In this document: positions 60,632-64,000 of the stretch, piece after piece
Layout: each line of letters opens with the position of its first letter
Position numbering within the stretch: the stretch's first letter is position 1
DNA from: Chromohalobacter sarecensis
Lineage (GTDB): Bacteria > Pseudomonadota > Gammaproteobacteria > Pseudomonadales > Halomonadaceae
Direction of reading: 5' to 3'
Assembly: GCF_023061135.1 (NCBI RefSeq)
Contig: NZ_JAKGAN010000005.1
Location: forward strand, 1 to 64,000
DNA: 64,000 nt
The notes under the pieces: generated by a model
The model's input: the letters and a program-made list of their open reading frames with translations, nothing else
What the model was told of the DNA's origin: nothing
Database searches by the model: none
Made by a program: the position numbers and the translations under genes

Positions 60632-61660
60632 ATGCTATACAAGAACAAGTTCATGATTGCCGTTCCTGCCGCCTTGCTGCTGGGTGGGCTGGCGACATCC
60701 TCCCAAGCGGCGACGCTCGATGATGTCAAGGAACGTGGCTCCCTCAACTGTGGGGTGAACGTCGGGTTGGCGGGATTCTCGTCACCGGATTCCGACGGCA
60801 ATTGGCAAGGGCTCGATGTAGAAACCTGCCGTGGGATTGCCGCCGCCATCTTTGGCGATCCCGAGAAAGTCGAATTTACCCCTTTGACCGCGAAAGAACG
60901 CTTTACTGCACTTCAGTCGGGCGAGATCGACGTCCTTTCGCGCAATACGACCTGGACGGCGACTCGCGATAATTCCTTGGGTTTGAACTTCACCGTCACT
61001 ACTTTCTATGACGGCCAAGGGTTCATGGTAGATAAGGACCTGGGCATTGAAAGCCTGGAGGATCTTGACGGTGCTTCCATCTGCATTCAGTCCGGCACCA
61101 CCCACGAACTGAACCTGGCCGATTACTTCCCCTCGCGTGATATCGACATCAATACCGTCACCTTCGACACACCCGATCAGACCGCCCAAGGATTTGCTCA
61201 CGGGCGTTGCGACGTACTGACCTCCGACACCTCCCAGTTGAGTGCACTGCGTCTGCAGCTTCCCGAGCCGGATAGTGTCGAGATTCTCGAGACGCTGATT
61301 TCCAAGGAGCCGCTGGGCCCGGTGGTCCGCCAGGGCGACGATCAGTGGCTGGATATCGTGCAGTGGAGCATCTTCGCCATGATCAATGCCGAAGAGATGG
61401 GCGTTAACAGCGACAATGTCGACGAGATGCGCGATAACCCGCCCAATCCGGGCGTGGCACGCTTGCTGGGCGACGACGGGAACTACGGCGAGCAGTTGGG
61501 GCTCTCCGATGACTGGGCCTACAACATCATCAAGGGCGTCGGCAACTATGGTGAAGTCTTCACGGCCACCGTGGGCGAAGACTCGCCTCTCGGTATCAAA
61601 CGTGGCCTGAATGCCCTATGGAACGAAGGGGGCATTCTCTACGCGCCGCCGATCCGCTGA
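60632..61660 (+). CDS. aapJ: General L-amino-acid ABC transporter, binding protein
   Basis: The 342-residue periplasmic protein starts with a signal peptide (AVPAALLLGGLATSSQA, cleavage near 27). The AapJ/YhdW-type fold shows LDDVKERGSLNCGVNVGLAGFS, GLDVETCRGIAAAIFGD, EIDVLSRNTTWTATRDNSLGL and GYWLE-like NNIIKGVGNYGEVF. It binds many L-amino acids and feeds AapQMP. AAGGAG precedes the start. A hairpin follows before the permease genes. Confidence 0.94.
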   Translation: MLYKNKFMIAVPAALLLGGLATSSQAATLDDVKERGSLNCGVNVGLAGFSSPDSDGNWQGLDVETCRGIAAAIFGDPEKVEFTPLTAKERFTALQSGEIDVLSRNTTWTATRDNSLGLNFTVTTFYDGQGFMVDKDLGIESLEDLDGASICIQSGTTHELNLADYFPSRDIDINTVTFDTPDQTAQGFAHGRCDVLTSDTSQLSALRLQLPEPDSVEILETLISKEPLGPVVRQGDDQWLDIVQWSIFAMINAEEMGVNSDNVDEMRDNPPNPGVARLLGDDGNYGEQLGLSDDWAYNIIKGVGNYGEVFTATVGEDSPLGIKRGLNALWNEGGILYAPPIR

Positions 61661-61687
61661 TACGGTTCGTTAAGTACTCGGTTGCAG

Positions 61688-61710
61688 CACCCCGCATGTT
61701 CTGCGGGGTG
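61688..61710 (+). terminator. Intra-operon hairpin between aapJ and aapQ (partial terminator)
   Basis: CACCCCGCA (61688-61696) pairs with TGCGGGGTG (61702-61710) over TGTTC, followed by TCTTCTT. It likely lets only part of the transcripts continue, giving more binding protein than permease. A new promoter before aapQ is not evident. Confidence 0.75.
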
Positions 61711-61741
61711 TCTTCTTGTGCCAGCGTATTAGAGGATCGAC

Positions 61742-62920
61742 ATGTCGCGTTCTCCTTCCGGCGATCGGGTTGCGTTGTGGCGTAATCCGACGTTTCGTGC
61801 CTATGTACTACAAGGTGTGTTATTAGCGGCGTTAGCGGCGTTAATTGGCTTTATCGTCGTCAATACGATGGCCAACCTCGAAGCACGAGGAATCTCCACG
61901 GGGTTCGGTTTTCTCGATGAGCGTGCGGGCTTCTCCATTCCACAGACGTTGATTGAGTACTCTGGCGACAGTACCTATGGGCGTACCTTTGTCGTCGGCC
62001 TGCTCAATACCTTGCTGGTCTCGGCGTTGGGGGTCGTCGTCGCGACGATCATCGGCTTCGCGGTGGGGATTGCGAGGTTGTCGCCGAATTGGTTATTGGC
62101 CCGCCTCGCGGGTGCCTATGTGGAAATCTTCCGTAACATCCCCCTGCTGGTTCAGATTTTATTCTGGTATTTCGCGGTGCTGCAGGCATTACCCAGCCCT
62201 CGCCAGAGCCTCAGTTTTCTAGAAATAATATTTATCAATGTGCGCGGCCTGGTCATTCCCGACCCGCAGCCACTCAGCGGTTTCGCAGCGACGCCCTGGG
62301 CCTTGCTCGTGGGCATCGTTGCAGCGATTGCACTGGGTATTTATGCGAAGCGTCGCCAGGTCCGCACCGGCAAGGCGTTGCCGATCTATTGGCTGGGCGC
62401 GGGCTTGATCATCGGCATACCGCTAGTGGTGTTCCTGCTCACGGGGTCGCCGCTCGAGTGGTCTATCCCTGAACTGACGGGATTCAACTTCAGCGGTGGC
62501 GTGAGGGTGCTGCCTGAGCTGGTGGCTTTGTGGTTGGCGCTGTCTATCTATACGGCTGCCTTCATTGCCGAGATCGTGCGTTCGGGCATCCAGTCGGTTC
62601 CCCAAGGCCAGGTCGAGGCGGCCAATGCCCTGAGCCTGCCGGGTAGCATTACGCTGCGCAAGGTGGTGATCCCTCAGGCAATGCGCGTCATCGTGCCGCA
62701 ATTGACGAGCCAGTATCTGAATCTCATCAAGAACTCCTCGTTGGCCACAGCGATCGGTTATCCCGACTTGGTGGCCGTCTTCTCGGGTACGACCCTCAAT
62801 CAGACCGGGCAGGCCATCGAGATCGTGGCCATGACCATGGCCGTGTATCTGACGATCAGTCTGGTGGTATCGGCGCTGATGAATGTTTATAACGCGCGTA
62901 CGTTGCTCAAGGAGCGTTGA
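61742..62920 (+). CDS. aapQ: General L-amino-acid ABC transporter, permease AapQ
   Basis: The 392-residue inner-membrane protein matches AapQ: GFGFLDERAGFSIPQTLIEY, NTLLVSALGVVVATIIGFAVGI, EIFRNIPLLVQILFWYF and the EAA loop VEAANALSLPGSITLRKVVIPQAM. Extra central segments (IPDPQPLSGFAATPWALLVG) are typical of the Aap/Bzt type. It partners AapM. Starts 81 bases after aapJ. Confidence 0.94.
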   Translation: MSRSPSGDRVALWRNPTFRAYVLQGVLLAALAALIGFIVVNTMANLEARGISTGFGFLDERAGFSIPQTLIEYSGDSTYGRTFVVGLLNTLLVSALGVVVATIIGFAVGIARLSPNWLLARLAGAYVEIFRNIPLLVQILFWYFAVLQALPSPRQSLSFLEIIFINVRGLVIPDPQPLSGFAATPWALLVGIVAAIALGIYAKRRQVRTGKALPIYWLGAGLIIGIPLVVFLLTGSPLEWSIPELTGFNFSGGVRVLPELVALWLALSIYTAAFIAEIVRSGIQSVPQGQVEAANALSLPGSITLRKVVIPQAMRVIVPQLTSQYLNLIKNSSLATAIGYPDLVAVFSGTTLNQTGQAIEIVAMTMAVYLTISLVVSALMNVYNARTLLKER

Positions 62921-62921
62921 G

Positions 62922-64000
62922 ATGGCCGGTGAATCCATGCGTGATGAGATGATTGAAGCGCGGCGTCCACCGAATGCGCATCGGGGCGTCTTGAAGTGGC
63001 TACAGCGCAACTTGTTCAACGGTCCGATCAATAGCGTGGTCTCGGTCGTTACCCTTGGCGTGTTGGTCTGGGCATTGTGGCCGTTCGTGCAATGGGCCTT
63101 GATCCAGGCCGACTGGCTCGGCGATTCGCGTCAGGCGTGCAGTGGTGAAGGCGCCTGCTGGGTGTTCATCAGTGCCCGGTTCGAGTCGATCATCTATGGC
63201 TTTTATCCCGAGGCGGCGCGTTGGCGGGTGGATATCGTCTTCGCGTTGATGGCGGGGTTGCTTGCCTGGTTGGCGATTCCCAAGGTGCCGGGCAAGCGTT
63301 GGGCCGCGATTATCGCGGTGATCGGCTTTCCGATAGCGGCGTATGTACTGCTCTTGGGTGGCCATTTCGGCTTGATGCATGTCTCGACCCGCAACTGGGG
63401 CGGGCTGATGCTGACCCTGACCGTGGCCACGATCGGCATCGTCGGTTCGTTGCCGATCGGGATCGTGCTGGCCTTGGGGCGGCGTTCGAAAATGCCGCTG
63501 GTCAGGGCGGTGAGCGTCGTCTTCATCGAGTTCTGGCGCGGCGTCCCCTTGATTACCGTGCTGTTCATGGCCTCGGTGATGCTACCGCTGTTCGTGCCCA
63601 CCGAGGTCGAGTTCGACAAGCTCCTGCGTGCGCTGGTGGGCATCATGTTGTTCTGGAGCGCCTACATGGCGGAAGTCGTCAGGGGCGGGCTTCAGGCGAT
63701 CCCCGGCGGGCAGGAAGAAGCCGGCAAGGCGCTCGGCCTCAACTACTGGCAGCGCATGGGGCTGATCGTGCTGCCGCAGGCCTTGAAGCTGGTCATCCCG
63801 GGGATCGTCAACACCTTCATTGCCCTGTTCAAGGACACCTCGCTGGTCTTGATCATCGGATTGTTCGATCTGCTGGCGATCATCCGCGCGGGCCTGACCG
63901 ACAGTGATTGGCTGGGCTTTGCCACCGAGGGGTACGTGTTTGCCGCGCTGGTGTTCTGGGTGTTCTGTTTCAGCATGTCGCGTTATAGCCAGTACATCGA
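62922..64000 (+). CDS. aapM: General L-amino-acid ABC transporter, permease AapM (cut by right edge)
   Basis: About 359 codons are visible and the frame runs off the window, likely only a few residues short of the end. It has NWGGLMLTLTVATIGIVGSLPIGIVLALGRRS, FIEFWRGVPLITVLFMASVM and the EAA loop QEEAGKALGLNYWQRMGLIVLP. GGAGCG precedes the ATG, which comes one base after the aapQ stop. The ATPase gene aapP is expected next, outside the window. Confidence 0.93.
   Translation, partial: MAGESMRDEMIEARRPPNAHRGVLKWLQRNLFNGPINSVVSVVTLGVLVWALWPFVQWALIQADWLGDSRQACSGEGACWVFISARFESIIYGFYPEAARWRVDIVFALMAGLLAWLAIPKVPGKRWAAIIAVIGFPIAAYVLLLGGHFGLMHVSTRNWGGLMLTLTVATIGIVGSLPIGIVLALGRRSKMPLVRAVSVVFIEFWRGVPLITVLFMASVMLPLFVPTEVEFDKLLRALVGIMLFWSAYMAEVVRGGLQAIPGGQEEAGKALGLNYWQRMGLIVLPQALKLVIPGIVNTFIALFKDTSLVLIIGLFDLLAIIRAGLTDSDWLGFATEGYVFAALVFWVFCFSMSRYSQYI

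Overview
The window is chromosomal DNA from a high-GC gammaproteobacterium, most likely a halophile of the Halomonas/Chromohalobacter group. The grounds are the gammaproteobacterial housekeeping blocks (gshB-yqgE-ruvX, xseB-ispA-dxs, hemE, speE, ribA, serA) together with osmoprotectant genes and a giant acidic repeat adhesin. I see no rRNA, tRNA, CRISPR array, insertion sequence or prophage. The genus is an inference.

Layout. (1) 1-7129: a BapA-type biofilm adhesin made of Ig-like repeats on the minus strand, cut by the left edge, with a 0.5 kb AT-rich leader. (2) 7.7-15.9 kb: a CvfB-like S1 protein, glutathione synthetase, yqgE-ruvX, a PuuP-like amine importer, a RamA-like amidase, a LuxR regulator, pyrB and a stress-type SDR. 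(3) 15.9-20.3 kb: an osmoprotectant module resembling Bacillus gbsAB. A betaine-aldehyde-type dehydrogenase and a type III iron alcohol dehydrogenase diverge from a perfect 36-bp palindrome. An orphan betaine-type binding protein and a BetI-like TetR gene, apparently frameshifted, follow. (4) 20.4-34.1 kb: purine-ring (ureide) catabolism. It has an IclR and an FCD-GntR regulator, uraD/uraH, two NCS1 permeases, an Asp/Glu/hydantoin racemase, puuE, allE and allA. A MntA-HepT toxin-antitoxin pair and a 1153-aa SWIM-SNF2 helicase interrupt it. A TTGTATACAA-like site recurs at three promoter regions of this pathway. Uricase and an allantoate-hydrolysing enzyme are missing from the window.

(5) 34.2-44.7 kb: chrA, trhO, a TonB receptor, a small lipoprotein, serA, the xseB-ispA-dxs block and djlA. 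(6) 44.7-47.4 kb: an exported second HIU hydrolase divergent from an OmpR-type response regulator and sensor kinase, as in the E. coli hiuH/hprRS locus. Five tandem 11-bp repeats lie in the shared control region. (7) 47.4-56.7 kb: a methyltransferase, an alpha/beta hydrolase, a TetR gene divergent from a paired SMR exporter, a small unknown secreted protein, a nucleoside uptake pair (inner-membrane CNT plus outer-membrane Tsx), a DUF421 protein, an ABC exporter and a hemolysin III homologue. (8) 56.8-64 kb: ribA, hemE, a DCC protein, a VanZ-like protein, speE and the start of an aapJQM(P) general amino-acid ABC operon cut by the right edge.

Together the genes describe a salt-adapted heterotroph. 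It appears to import and oxidise choline- or betaine-like solutes, recycle purines and nucleosides for nitrogen and carbon, take up amino acids and polyamines, and build biofilm.
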